Position numbers and translations under genes: made by a program. Source: Gemmata massiliana (GTDB lineage: Bacteria > Planctomycetota > Planctomycetia > Gemmatales > Gemmataceae). From it: a DNA stretch of 64,000 nt. The stretch lies in the NCBI GenBank assembly GCA_000531095.1, contig HG799467.1, positions 362,421 to 426,420 of the forward strand, in the 5' to 3' direction. This document shows, one piece after another, positions 44,144 to 53,568 of this stretch. Position 1 is the stretch's first letter. Every line of letters starts with the position of its first letter. Under the pieces are notes generated by a model. It saw only the letters and a list, made by a program, of their open reading frames with translations. It did not search any database and was not told where the DNA came from.

Positions 44144-46521
44144 TTACTGGCCACCCGGCAGCGGCGGGAGCGTCGGCGGGATCGCGGGGCCGGCCGGCAC
44201 CGAAGGGGTCAGCCCACTGGACTTGCTCGCGTCCGGCAGCGGCGGGAGCGTGGGGCGGTCGCTCGACGCGGACGGGATCGCGGGCGCCCCCGTTCCACTC
44301 ACCGCGGGGCGGTACGGAGTCGGCTCCGGGACCGTTGCCCGCCCGGTGGGGCGGAAGTAGTCCCCACCCGAGGCCGGAGCCGAGCCGGTGTTCCCGGGCG
44401 CGAGGCGTCCGGGATCGGGCGCTGGTCGGACCCGGGGCGCGGGGCGTTCGGGTCGTTCGGGTTCTTCGGTTCCGGCATCGCCGGCAGGTTCTCCGGTACC
44501 GGGTCGCGCTTCTCGGCGAACGGCGGGAGCTGGAGCAGCGACGCGGTGCCGCCCACTTGCGAGACCGAGTGCCCGCCGGCCGCGACGCCGCCCGGGGCCA
44601 CCGGCTGGTCGCGCAGTTTGATGGCCGCTTCGGTCCGCTCGCGGATGTGGTCCTTGGCCCGCTTGGAGACCCACGGCGGTAGTTGACCATCACCGACCGA
44701 CACGTTGTTGTACTGCTGAATCGTTCCCTTCGCCCACTCGAACTGGGACAGGGCGATGTTGTAGTTGGCCACCGCCTGCGTCTCGGCCGCGATCGCCGCC
44801 GCCAACTGTTGCTGCACGGTCAAGTTACTGAGGAAGTCCTGCTCGCGCGGACCCTCGATCAGCAGGGCGGCCTTGATCCGGGCCACGTACCGCTGAAGGG
44901 CCTCGCGCTCGGCCCGGGCCGGGGCGATTTCCGTGTGCGTCTGGACCACGCGCCGGTACTGGAGGATCAGGAACTCGACGGCCTTCAGCTCGTTGTCCCG
45001 GAGCTGGATGTAGCTCTTGGCCATGTTCAACTGGGCCTGGCGCACCAGGGCGTTGGCGTCGCGGAACCCGAGCGGCATGTCGAGCCGCACCCCGAGGGTC
45101 CAACTGTTGAACCGGTTGTCGATGAAGTTGCTGAAGGCGTTGCCCGGGGTCGTGTTCCCGTTGGCGCCGAAGTCCTCCGCGCGCCCGTCGAGTCGCGTGC
45201 CGAGGCCGGCCATGTCGTACTGGCCGAAGGCCCGCAGGTCGGGGCGCCGCAAGTTCTTCTGGAGCAGCAGGTCGAGCTGCCGGAACTTCACGTCCTGGCG
45301 GGCGAGCAGCAGGTCCGGGCGGTACGCGATGGCGTCGTTGGCCGACTCCTGGAAGTCCGGCTTGTAGGGCGCGAGGTTCGGTTCGTCGATGGGGACGAGC
45401 CGGACGCCGTCGTCGCTCCGCAGCCCGATGAGGCCGCGCAACTGGCGCTCGCTTTCCAGTACCGTTCCGCGGGCCTGGTACACCTGGCGCCGGAACCGCT
45501 CGAACTGGGCCTGGATCTGGTCCAGGTTCTGCGGCCGCAGGGCCCCCGCCTCGACGCGGAGGTACGTGTACCGGTACCCCTCATACGCCTGCCGGAGCCC
45601 CTCTTCCTGGGCGTACAGGTTGTAGTACGAGGCGTACAGGTTCCAGTACGCCGCCTCCACGTTCAACAGCATGTAGTTGACGAGGATGTCGAAGTTGGCC
45701 CGGGTCTGGTCGAGTCGCAGGCGCGTGAGCAAGATGCCCTCGGTCCCGACGCCCGTGGACTGCACGCCCTGGAGCAAGAGGCTTCCGGGGTGCGTCGAGG
45801 AGAGCTGGTTCATCTCCACCCCGAACAACCGCAACAGCGGCTGCTCGACCGTGAGCTGCACGCGCGGCGTGTAGTTCGGGTTGACCAGCGACGTCTGGGT
45901 CGTGGAGCTCTGCGAGAACTTCGAGTAATCGGTGCTGAACGTGATCCCGGCCACACCGCCCGTGGGCAGCGGCTTGGCGAGCGTGCTGCTGAACGTGGCC
46001 GCGTCGCGGGACTGCTGGAACGAGAGGAACTGGGCCGCGACCGGCTGGTCGATCTTCTGCCACTGCATCGAGGTGATCCAGCGCGCGTCGAACTTGCTCA
46101 CCGAGCGCTCGATTTCCGCGGTGGCGATGGCCGGGTCGATGGCGAACGCGCGGATCGAGTCGGTGCCGCTGACGCTGCGCCCGGCGAACGACTCGGCCTG
46201 CTCGTTCTTGAACCCGGGGTTGCTCGGGGCCTGGCTCCCCACGTTCCCCTGTTCGAGCGCGAGGGCGACGCACTCGCGGAGCGTCATGTGCCGCGGCGGG
46301 CGCACGAAGTCGATCACCGTGGTCGTGCCGCCGCTCAGCTTGTCGACCTGCCCCGGCGCGATCGCGCCGTGCGGGTTCGATTCGAGCGACGCGGGCAGCT
46401 TCAGCGAGGCCGCGTCCTTGTAGTCCGCGGGGTCCATAAACAGTTGCTGCTTACACCCCCCCGCGGCGGAAACAGTTAGCACCCCGGCGAGCGCTCGTGT
46501 GAACCATCGGCTCCGGCTCAT
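44144..46521 (-). pseudogene. TolC-like outer-membrane efflux protein with a C-terminal frameshift
   Basis: About 793 residues when repaired. A signal-like start (WFTRALAGVLTVSAAGGCKQ) has a weak lipobox. TolC helical repeats are visible: ILVNYMLLNVEAAYWNLYAS and EGLRQAYEGYRYTYLRVEAG in one half, then NALVRQAQLNMAKSYIQLRD and FLILQYRRVVQTHTEIAPAR. These form outer-membrane export channels. The frame breaks at a CCCGGG at 44393-44398 (one base missing). Corrected, it ends in a Pro/Ser-rich tail (SDRPTLPPLPDASKSSG, last residues PLPGGQ) at TAA 44144, just before a terminator. Uncorrected it ends at 44299. No membrane-fusion partner is adjacent. Confidence 0.8.
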
Positions 46522-46869
46522 GTGTGTTCCCCGCTCCCACCCTGGACCCGCGATTACCCGATCGAACCGTTCGCCCGCATTTGCGAGCGGCCCCAGTCAA
46601 TTCGGACGGGTATCCCCACCATCCCATCGACGGTACAGGCGGAAGTATTTAGCTAGTCTGCCAGTCGAACCGGAAAATTTTTGGGTTCCGGTTTAAGTTC
46701 CGGGTGTTGCCGCGAGATAGAAAAGGTTCGCGGTCGGGGGAAGAGACGCGAGATAGCTGACCCGAGGCAGGATGGGCGCCCGCGCTTGAGATGTTGCGCC
46801 CGTTACGGTAGGCTTGGAGGGAGCCGGTTCGCCACGTCCCGCGCACGATACCCGAACGGAGTTGCACCA
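46522..46869. other. intergenic region between divergent genes
   Basis: 348 bases separating the TolC-like gene (minus) and a small protein gene (plus). No ORF, hairpin or repeat stands out. It must contain the divergent promoters, but no specific boxes could be assigned. GGAG lies eight bases before the ATG at 46870. Confidence 0.4.
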
Positions 46870-47082
46870 ATGGACCAGCCCGTCAGCAACGAACTGAAAC
46901 AGAGCCGAATGACCGAGTTCATGAAGATGCTGCCGCTCACGCTGGAACTGGCCGGGCTGCCGAAAGCGGACCCCGCCCGCCCGTTCACGTCGGACCAGAT
47001 CGAGGGCCGGGTGATGAGCGTTCGGGCCGCGTTCAAGGCCGCCAAAGCCTTGTTGCGCGAAGTGGGCGACGGGTTGCAGTAA
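46870..47082 (+). CDS. small hypothetical protein
   Basis: 70 residues, largely helical (MTEFMKMLPLTLELAGLPKA then QIEGRVMSVRAAFKAAKALL). GGAG lies eight bases upstream. It is convergent with acpS, leaving a 29-base gap. No recognised domain. Confidence 0.65.
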   Translation: MDQPVSNELKQSRMTEFMKMLPLTLELAGLPKADPARPFTSDQIEGRVMSVRAAFKAAKALLREVGDGLQ

Positions 47083-47111
47083 CATCCGGGCGTTGGAAGG
47101 TCGGCCCCGCG

Positions 47112-47534
47112 TCAATCGTCCAGGGCCGTGTCTTCGGGAACCGGCGGCCCGGCCGCGCGGCCCGCGATGGCGGTCGCGGTCGCGAAACTGCGGCAGAACG
47201 CCAGCGTGAGCATCACGTGGTTCGCGCCGCGGGCCGTCATCAGTTCCCGGGTCGCCCCGCTCACGGTCGCGTGCGGTGGGGTTCCCGGGTCGCAGAAGAT
47301 TTCCACGTCGGTCCAGTTCATCCCGCGCTTCCAGGTCGTACCCAGTGCCCGGAACACCGCCTCTTTCGCGGCCCAGAGCGCCGTGTACTGTTCGGTGGTT
47401 TGGCGCTTCGCGTTGCAAAACCGGACCTCGCGGTCGGTATAGACCTGTCTCAAGAAGGCGTCGGCGTGTTCGTCGAGCAACTGCCGCACCCGCGCGCACT
47501 CCATGACTTGGGTGCCGAGGCCGAGTATTTCCAT
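47112..47534 (-). CDS. acpS: holo-[acyl-carrier-protein] synthase, with an altered metal-binding residue
   Basis: 140 residues. It resembles AcpS in length and in the helix WAAKEAVFRALGT, which carries the conserved Lys-Glu. The first motif reads EILGLGTQVMECARV; AcpS normally has GTD at that point, and the Asp binds Mg2+. Here it is Gln. Downstream, FCRSFATATAIA matches the family's C-terminal strand. AcpS transfers 4'-phosphopantetheine from CoA to ACP. The GGAGGGACG upstream supports ATG 47534. The substitution may be a lineage variant or reduce activity. Confidence 0.8.
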   Translation of the reverse strand: MEILGLGTQVMECARVRQLLDEHADAFLRQVYTDREVRFCNAKRQTTEQYTALWAAKEAVFRALGTTWKRGMNWTDVEIFCDPGTPPHATVSGATRELMTARGANHVMLTLAFCRSFATATAIAGRAAGPPVPEDTALDD

Positions 47535-47761
47535 CGTCCCTCCGGCGAATTCGGATGCGAGGAAGGGGCCGGTTCTGGCTGACCTTCGCACGCCCGGTGC
47601 GAGCCGGTAGAATTCGCAGTTGAAGAACCCGTCTCCATCCCCCTCCCGAACGCGGAGGGCCGAACCGCTTGTGGGTTTTCTTCTCTTTCCTCTTTGTAGG
47701 AACGAGGGCCGGGGACCGGATTCTCTGTCATTGTGCGGAAGAACTTCTGGAAGGACTCGCG

Positions 47762-50700
47762 ATGTCCGATTCAAACGACCTGCTCGCCGACCTCACCGAC
47801 GATCAACGGGCTGCGGTGATGCACGGGGAGGGGCCGCTCCTGATCCTCGCGGGCGCGGGGAGCGGGAAGACGCGCGTGATCACGCGCCGGGTCGCGCACC
47901 TGCTCCGGTCCGGCGTGCGCGCGAGCAACATCCTGGCGATCACGTTCACGAACAAGGCCGCCAGCGAGATGAAGAACCGCGTCGAGAAACTGGCGCCGGG
48001 CAACCGGGTGTGGGTGAGCACGTTCCACAGCCTCGGCGCGCGCCTCCTGCGCCAGTACGCGGAGCGCCTCGGGTTCGACCGCAATTTCACCATCTACGAC
48101 GTGGACGACCGCAACAAGTTGGTGAAGGACGCACTCGAAGCGAGCGGCATGGACAACGTGAAGTTCAGCCCGGAGCGCGTCGGCAGCGCGATCAGCAAGG
48201 CGAAGAACCAACTCCTCACGCCCCCGCAGTACGAGCGCACCGCCACAGACTTCTTCCAGCAGGTCGTGGGGAAGGTGTACCACGGGTACGAGAAGCGGCT
48301 CCGCAAGGCCAACGCGATGGACTTCGATGACCTGCTGTACCTCCCCGCGATGGCGCTCAAGACGAACGAGGAGCTGCGGGCCGAACTCGACGCGCGCTTC
48401 AAATATGTGCTCATCGACGAGTACCAGGACACCAACTCGGCGCAGTACCAGATCGTCAAGCAGCTCAGCCTGAACTACCCGAACCTGTGCGTGGTCGGGG
48501 ATCCGGACCAGTGCCTGCTCCCGGGCACACTCGTCGACACCCCGAGCGGGCGGAAGCCGATCGAACAGATCCGCGACGGCGATGAGGTGATGTCCGGTAT
48601 CGGGTGGGGGAAGGTCGCGCCGATGCGAGTGGACAAGGTGATGGTTAACCCCCACCGGGGTAAGGTGATGCGGGTCACGGTCGAGGGCGGGATCGTGCTC
48701 CGGGCGACGCCGAACCACGTCTGCTTCGCCCGGCTCCAACCCGATCCCAATTTGCACCATGTGTACCTCATGTGGAAGCGCGGGGTCGGTTTCCGGTTGG
48801 GGACGACGCGCGGGGTGCGCACGAGCAAGAGCGGCCCGCTCATGTCCGGCCTCCAAGTGCGCACCTATCAAGAAGTCGCGGACGCGATGTGGATCGTGCG
48901 CACCTGCCGCTCGTCGTCCGAAGCCCGTTTCCACGAACAGTTCCTGTCGGTGAAGTACGGTATCCCGACGATGGTGTTCTTCGTTCGCGGGCGGAACATG
49001 GGGATCAGCCAGGATCTGGTCGACCGCCTCTTCCGCGAGATCGACACGTGCGCCGCGGCCGCCCGGTTGATGGCGGACTTCCATTTGGATCGGCGCTACC
49101 CGCACCACCGCCCCGGGGCCGTTACGCGCGGCGGGATCGCCCGGCGGTTCGTTCAATTCACGGTGTTCGGCGACCCGCGCCCGAAAACGGGGAAGCGGTG
49201 GCATGAGCATCGTGTTCAGGTCATTACGTCCGGTGCGGAGCTGCGGGCCAAGGCGATGGCAGCTGCGCTTCCGGTGCGTAACGGTAACAAGGGAACCTGG
49301 CGGATCGAGACGTCACGTAAGGGGTACGATGACGCACTTTTGCTCGCGGAGTCGATTAACAAGGTCGACGACTTTGAACTGGTCTCCCGCGCGCGGTTGA
49401 CCAAGTCCAAAGCGTTCCCGTTTATGCCGGCCAGCCACCTGCAACCGGGAATGGTGGTGCCCGTGTGCGTCGGGAACGGAATCGAAGAGCGCTTGGTGGA
49501 ATCGGTGGAGTGGGAAGATTACGACGGTCCTGTGTACGACCTGTCGGTTCCGGACACGCGCAATTTCGTCGCCAACGGGGTCGTGGTCCACAACTCGATT
49601 TACAAGTGGCGCGGCTCGGACATCAAAATCATCTTGGATTTCGAGCGCGACTTCCCGGACTCGCGCACCATCACGCTGGCACAGAACTACCGCAGCACGA
49701 AGTCGATCATCCACGCGGCCAGCGTGCTCATCGACCACAACAAGCAGCGCAAGAAGAAGGATCTCGTCACCGACAACCCACAAGGCGACCCGGTCCGCGT
49801 GATCACGTTCGACAACGGGCTGGACGAGGCCGAGGGCGTCGTACTGCGCATCAAGGAGGCTGCGAAGAGCGGCAAGTTCAAGTACCGCGACCACGCGATC
49901 TTCATGCGCATCAACGCGCTCACGCGGTCGCTCGAAAGCGCCTTCGTCAAGCACGGTGTGCCGTTCCAGATCGTGAAGGGGCTGGCGTTCTTCGAGCGCA
50001 AAGAGAACCGCGACGTGCTCGCGTACCTGCGGTTGCTCGCGAACCCGCAGGACACCGTGAGTTTCCTCCGCGTCGTGAACGAACCCGGCCGCGGGATCGG
50101 CAAGGTATCGCTGGATAAGCTCCAGGGGTTCGCGGCGGACCAGGAGATCGGGCTGCTGGCCGCGGCCGGACAGGTGGCGAAGATCACGGAGATCCGCGGG
50201 AAGGCTGTGAGCGGGCTCCGGGACTTCCACCGGATGATGTCGGACATGCGATCGAGGCTCGCCCTCCCGCCGCACGAACTCGTTCAACTCGTGCTGGAGA
50301 AGTCGGGCTACGAGGCAATGTTGCGCGATTCGACCGACGAAGATGACGCGGAGCGGCTCGCGAACGTGGGCGAACTCGTCACCGCCGCGAAACAGTTCTG
50401 GGACGAGGACAACACCCGCACCATTACGGACTTCCTCGAAGCAAGATCACGCTCGCGTCGGACGTCGACGGCTGGACGAGCAGGCCGATCACGTCTCCGT
50501 GATGACGCTGCACGCCTCGAAGGGGCTGGAGTTCCCCGTGGTGTACGTCCTCGCGGTGGAAGAGGGGCTGTTGCCGCACGAGCGCAGCATGGGGCGCGAC
50601 GACGAGATCGAAGAGGAGCGTCGGTTGTGCTTCGTAGGCATGACGCGCGCGATGAAGGAACTGTATATGTGCCACGCCCGGATGCGCGAGTTCCGTGGGC

Positions 50701-51104
50701 AGTTGAACTACTGCATCCCGTCCGGGTTCTTGCAGGAGTTGCCGCGCGGCGGCGTGGAGTTCATCGACCCGTCGATGGCCCGCAACGCCGCACGCACCGC
50801 GGCCGACGAGTGGCGCCTGAAGGCGAGTTCGGCCGCGAAGGACTGGGCCGATACCGGCGCCCGGCCGTTCATCCCGCCGCGGAAGCCGAACCCGGAACTG
50901 AAGCCCACCATCCCCGACGCGCCGGACACCGGACTGGCGGTGGGCGTACTAGTCCAGCACGAGGAGTTCGGCCTCGGCAACGTGACGGACGTGAGCGGCT
51001 ACGGCGCCCTGCGCCGCGTGAAGATCCGCTTCCCCGCGCACGGCGAAAAGGTCTTCGCGGGCGACAAGATCCGACTCAAGGTCGTCGGCCGCAAGAAGGC
51101 GTAG
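47762..51104 (+). CDS. pcrA: UvrD/PcrA-type DNA helicase with an intein and two frameshifts
   Basis: Superfamily 1A helicase. ATG 47762 follows GGAAGGA. Walker A is GAGSGKTRVI (residues 31-40), then TFTNKAASEM, the DEYQDTNSAQY motif and VVGDPDQ, where a 361-residue intein interrupts before SIYKWRGSDIK. Further motifs: LAQNYRST, and VMTLHASKGLEFPVVYV, plus GMTRAMKELY after two breaks. The frame is lost at about 50440-50444 (after DFLE) and again at about 50471-50477 (after KITLASDVDGW). Both look like one-base deletions. With both restored and the intein removed, the protein is about 753 residues, normal for PcrA. It unwinds DNA in repair and recombination. The C-terminal KOW-like part is GVLVQHEEFGLGNVTDVSG. 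The breaks in so important a gene may be sequencing error. Confidence 0.88.
48512..49594 (+). other. intein inside the PcrA helicase, at the VVGDPDQ/SIYKWRG motif
   Basis: A 361-residue in-frame insertion runs from Cys (CLLPGTLVDTPSGRKPIEQI) to Asn in VVVHN, followed by extein Ser. Splicing motifs: the first residue Cys, ATPNHVCF as block B, VYDLSVPDTRNFVANGVVV as block F, and HN/S at the C-terminal junction. The insertion point is the ATP-binding motif of the helicase, the usual kind of intein site. The central about 250 residues (ARLMADFHLDRRYPHHRPG) are probably a homing-endonuclease or linker region, but no clear LAGLIDADG pair was identified. It must be spliced for helicase function. Confidence 0.9.
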
Positions 51105-51111
51105 CGAGGGG

Positions 51112-51260
51112 CGAAATCCGCCACGGATAAACACAGAGAACACGGATCAAGACAGAAGGCAGGATGGCTATAAAAAGGCGCAAGGAAGAGAACAGAGATC
51201 AAAAGGCGGAGCCGCGGATAACGCAGATTACGCGGATCAAACAAGAGAAGAGCGCGTACT
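51112..51260. repeat. dispersed-repeat-like words in the spacer after pcrA
   Basis: Contains CACGGATAAACACAGAG, CAGATTACGCGGATCAA and related words typical of intergenic repeats in planctomycetes (from memory, not checked). No ORF. It is the first part of the 603-base spacer 51105-51707. Confidence 0.5.
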
Positions 51261-51266
51261 TGGGTC

Positions 51267-51404
51267 AGCCCCGATAGGGGCGTAGGCGAGTAGCCAGGGG
51301 TGAAGCGAGCTACGCGAGCGCAACCCCTGGCGGACTTCCCTTCCTCCAAACCTCGGGTGATTTGGTGTAACCTTGGGCTACCATCGGCCGCCCCTATCGG
51401 GGCT
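51267..51404. repeat. 138-bp element with 16-bp perfect inverted ends
   Basis: Ends AGCCCCGATAGGGGCG (51267-51282) and its exact complement (51389-51404). Inside, GCCAGGGGT and ACCCCTGGC form a second inverted pair. This nested symmetry suits a miniature inverted-repeat element or a structured RNA. It lies between pcrA and yceI. No coding frame was seen. Confidence 0.6.
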
Positions 51405-51439
51405 TAAGCCAAAGCGTGCGATCTTGGTCATCTGATATT

Positions 51440-51545
51440 TGCCCTCTTCTTTTGTGCCCTTTGTGCTTTTTTGTGGCCGTTCTGCCTTCGCTGATTTCTG
51501 TCTTCTGTCCTCTGCCTTCTGATATCAGTTCTCTGTCTTCTCCCA
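51440..51545. repeat. repeat related to the 32918-33089 element
   Basis: TTTTGTGCCCTTTGTG then TTTTGTGGCC matches the right end of the element at 33069-33089, followed by runs of TTCTGTCTTCTG words also seen there. Suggests a shared dispersed family. The remainder to 51707 has no other feature than the GGAGAAG site of yceI. Confidence 0.55.
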
Positions 51546-51707
51546 CTATCCTAGTTTCCGATGTGAAATTCTGTTGTAAGCCCGCGCCCCTCGCCCGGTA
51601 GCTGAGTACACTTCCCACGACCGCGCACGTCACTGCGGTCGTGTCGCCGGTTACTCGGACCGGCGGATCGGTTCCCGTCTTTTCTTTTCAACGCGGAGAA
51701 GCTGACC

Positions 51708-52250
51708 ATGCCTCGGATTCTGATCGCGCTCGGTCTCGTCGCAGCCCTCGCCGTCCCCGCCAGCGCCGCGGACGCGAAGTACGCCCTCACCGGCGACAAC
51801 ACGAAGGTCACGTTCGTCGGGAAGAAGACCGACGGCAAGCACACCGGCGGGTTCGGCAAGCTCACCGGGTCCGCGACCGTCGCTGGTGGTGACCCCACGA
51901 AGCTCGAGGTCACGGTGGAGATCGAAACGGAGTCGATTTTCTCCGACGACGAGAAGCTCACCGGGCACCTCAAAAACGCGGACTTCTTCGACGTGAAGAA
52001 CCAGCCGAAGGCCACGTTCAAATCGACGAAGGTGGAGAAGGGCACGGCGGGCTACACCGTCACCGGCGACCTGACGCTCCTCGGCAAGACGAAGTCGGTC
52101 AGCTTCCCCGCGACCATCACCGAGAAGGACGGGAAGCTCGAAGTCGCCGCGTCGTTCGCCATCGACCGCACCCTGTGGGGCATGAACTACGGCAAGGGCA
52201 AGATCGAAGACAAGGTCGAACTGGGTATCAAGGTCGAAGCGAAGAAGTAA
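51708..52250 (+). CDS. YceI-family exported lipid-binding-type protein
   Basis: 180 residues. The signal peptide is MPRILIALGLVAALAVPASA. The mature part has the YceI lipocalin-like pattern: YALTGDNTKVTFVGKKTDGK, FSDDEKLTGHLKNADFFDVK and SFAIDRTLWGMNYGKGKI near the end. The fold binds polyisoprenoid-type lipids in characterised relatives; the ligand here is unknown. GGAGAAG lies upstream of the ATG at 51708. It is 21 bases before the next gene, so probably cotranscribed. Confidence 0.9.
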   Translation: MPRILIALGLVAALAVPASAADAKYALTGDNTKVTFVGKKTDGKHTGGFGKLTGSATVAGGDPTKLEVTVEIETESIFSDDEKLTGHLKNADFFDVKNQPKATFKSTKVEKGTAGYTVTGDLTLLGKTKSVSFPATITEKDGKLEVAASFAIDRTLWGMNYGKGKIEDKVELGIKVEAKK

Positions 52251-52271
52251 GCAATTAAGGAGCTCGTTCCG

Positions 52272-53270
52272 ATGCCCCCGCCACCCCCACTCAAAGATGT
52301 GCTCGAAGCCCTGTACCACGCGGTACTCCCGGGCGCGGGCGCTGCGGCGCTCGTCTTGGGCGCGTTTCTGGCAGTCGGGCGGTGGCGGGCGGCGGCACTC
52401 GGGTCCGCGGTGGCGGTCGTGGTCGCGTTCATGTGCGGCAACTTCGCGCCACCGAAGTTGTCGATTGAAGATCCGGCGCCGACGTGGGAGAACACGTACC
52501 GTGTGCTCCTGTGGAAGCCGCTCGAAACGTCTCCGTGCGAGCAATGGTTGCCGCGTGTGTCGCTCGTGCTGGTCGCTGTTGGGTTGCTGACTCGCTGGCT
52601 CGGGTTGGCCGTGAGCCGGGCCGTGCCCGAACGGGCGTGGTGGACCGCGAATTTACTCGTCTGGCTCCCACGCATCGCGGCCGTTTATTACGTCAGCGCG
52701 TGGCTCCTTCTGGGAAACGCCGCGGCCGACCCCAAGTGGGCGTCCCTGCGGTGGGAATTGATCGCGTCGATGGTGTTCGTCTGGCTCGTTCTTGATAGCC
52801 TCGCGCGAGGTGGGGCGAGTGCGGAAATCTCTCTGTATTTGACCGCGGTCTTCTACGCCGGTGCCGGCGTGCTCCTCTATTCGCATAACGCGAAGTTCAT
52901 GGAACTCGCGGTGATAATCGGTTCCGCGATGTTCGGAATCGCGGTCGTCACCCTCGTTGTGCCCGCGCGCGAAGACGGCACGCGGGCGATCGCGAGTGGT
53001 GCGATCCCGGCCGCGGTCGCGTTCCTGCCCGGGTTGTTCCTGGGTACACGACCCTCGCACAACGAAACTAAAGTTCCCGCGCTATCGTTCTGGCTCGTGG
53101 CGCTCGCGCCGCTGATCCTGTCGCCGTTTCTCGTTCCCCGGGTGAGCCGCCAGAATCGGTGGCTCCTGCTCGCACTACGGGCGGCCCTGATCTTGGTGCC
53201 AATTCTGATCGCGGTGCTCCTCGCCGGGCAGCACGAGAAGCTCCCGTATGAGGAAGAGGCGGAGTGGTAA
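52272..53270 (+). CDS. multi-pass membrane protein
   Basis: 332 residues with about nine membrane segments, from LPGAGAAALVLGAFLAVGRW near the start to LALRAALILVPILIAVLLAG near the end. No active-site motif is seen. It follows the YceI gene by 21 bases in the same direction. A short inverted repeat of the GACAGGATTA type follows its stop. Confidence 0.7.
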   Translation: MPPPPPLKDVLEALYHAVLPGAGAAALVLGAFLAVGRWRAAALGSAVAVVVAFMCGNFAPPKLSIEDPAPTWENTYRVLLWKPLETSPCEQWLPRVSLVLVAVGLLTRWLGLAVSRAVPERAWWTANLLVWLPRIAAVYYVSAWLLLGNAAADPKWASLRWELIASMVFVWLVLDSLARGGASAEISLYLTAVFYAGAGVLLYSHNAKFMELAVIIGSAMFGIAVVTLVVPAREDGTRAIASGAIPAAVAFLPGLFLGTRPSHNETKVPALSFWLVALAPLILSPFLVPRVSRQNRWLLLALRAALILVPILIAVLLAGQHEKLPYEEEAEW

Positions 53271-53281
53271 GACAGAAGAGC

Positions 53282-53417
53282 TTTTGACAGGATTAGCAGG
53301 ATCGACAGGATTCAGCAAAACACGGACACATGATTTTGTAGTATGACCGTTGTTGGGCCGGTGAGCGGTGGGTTCTGGCTTGTCCGAATCTGGTTGATCC
53401 TGTTAATCCTGTCAAAA
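53282..53417. repeat. imperfect inverted repeat of GACAGGATTA words
   Basis: Arms 53282-53312 and 53387-53417 are reverse complements with a few mismatches (TTTTGACAGGATTA core). This word recurs in intergenic DNA of planctomycetes (recalled). It occupies much of the 298-base gap before the isomerase-like gene. Confidence 0.5.
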
Positions 53418-53568
53418 ATTCTTCGCGGCCTTCACCGACCGGCTCACACTGGTCGTTCGCCTTTGCCTGGTGAATACTGTCAAAAAGAGCTTCGCTGCCC
53501 CCACCGGCCGGTTACCTGGGCCTTCTCATACACTACCGGCACCAACCAACCCGTTTCGGTGCCGACCC

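Noticed and set aside
44683-46479. 598-residue open frame on the plus strand opposite the TolC-like gene
   Set aside because: It is the antisense shadow of the efflux protein, rich in Arg, Leu and Gly, with no motif or ribosome site.
47771-49210. 479-residue open frame on the minus strand over pcrA and its intein
   Set aside because: Shadow of the helicase coding strand; low-complexity His/Arg/Pro composition and no family pattern.
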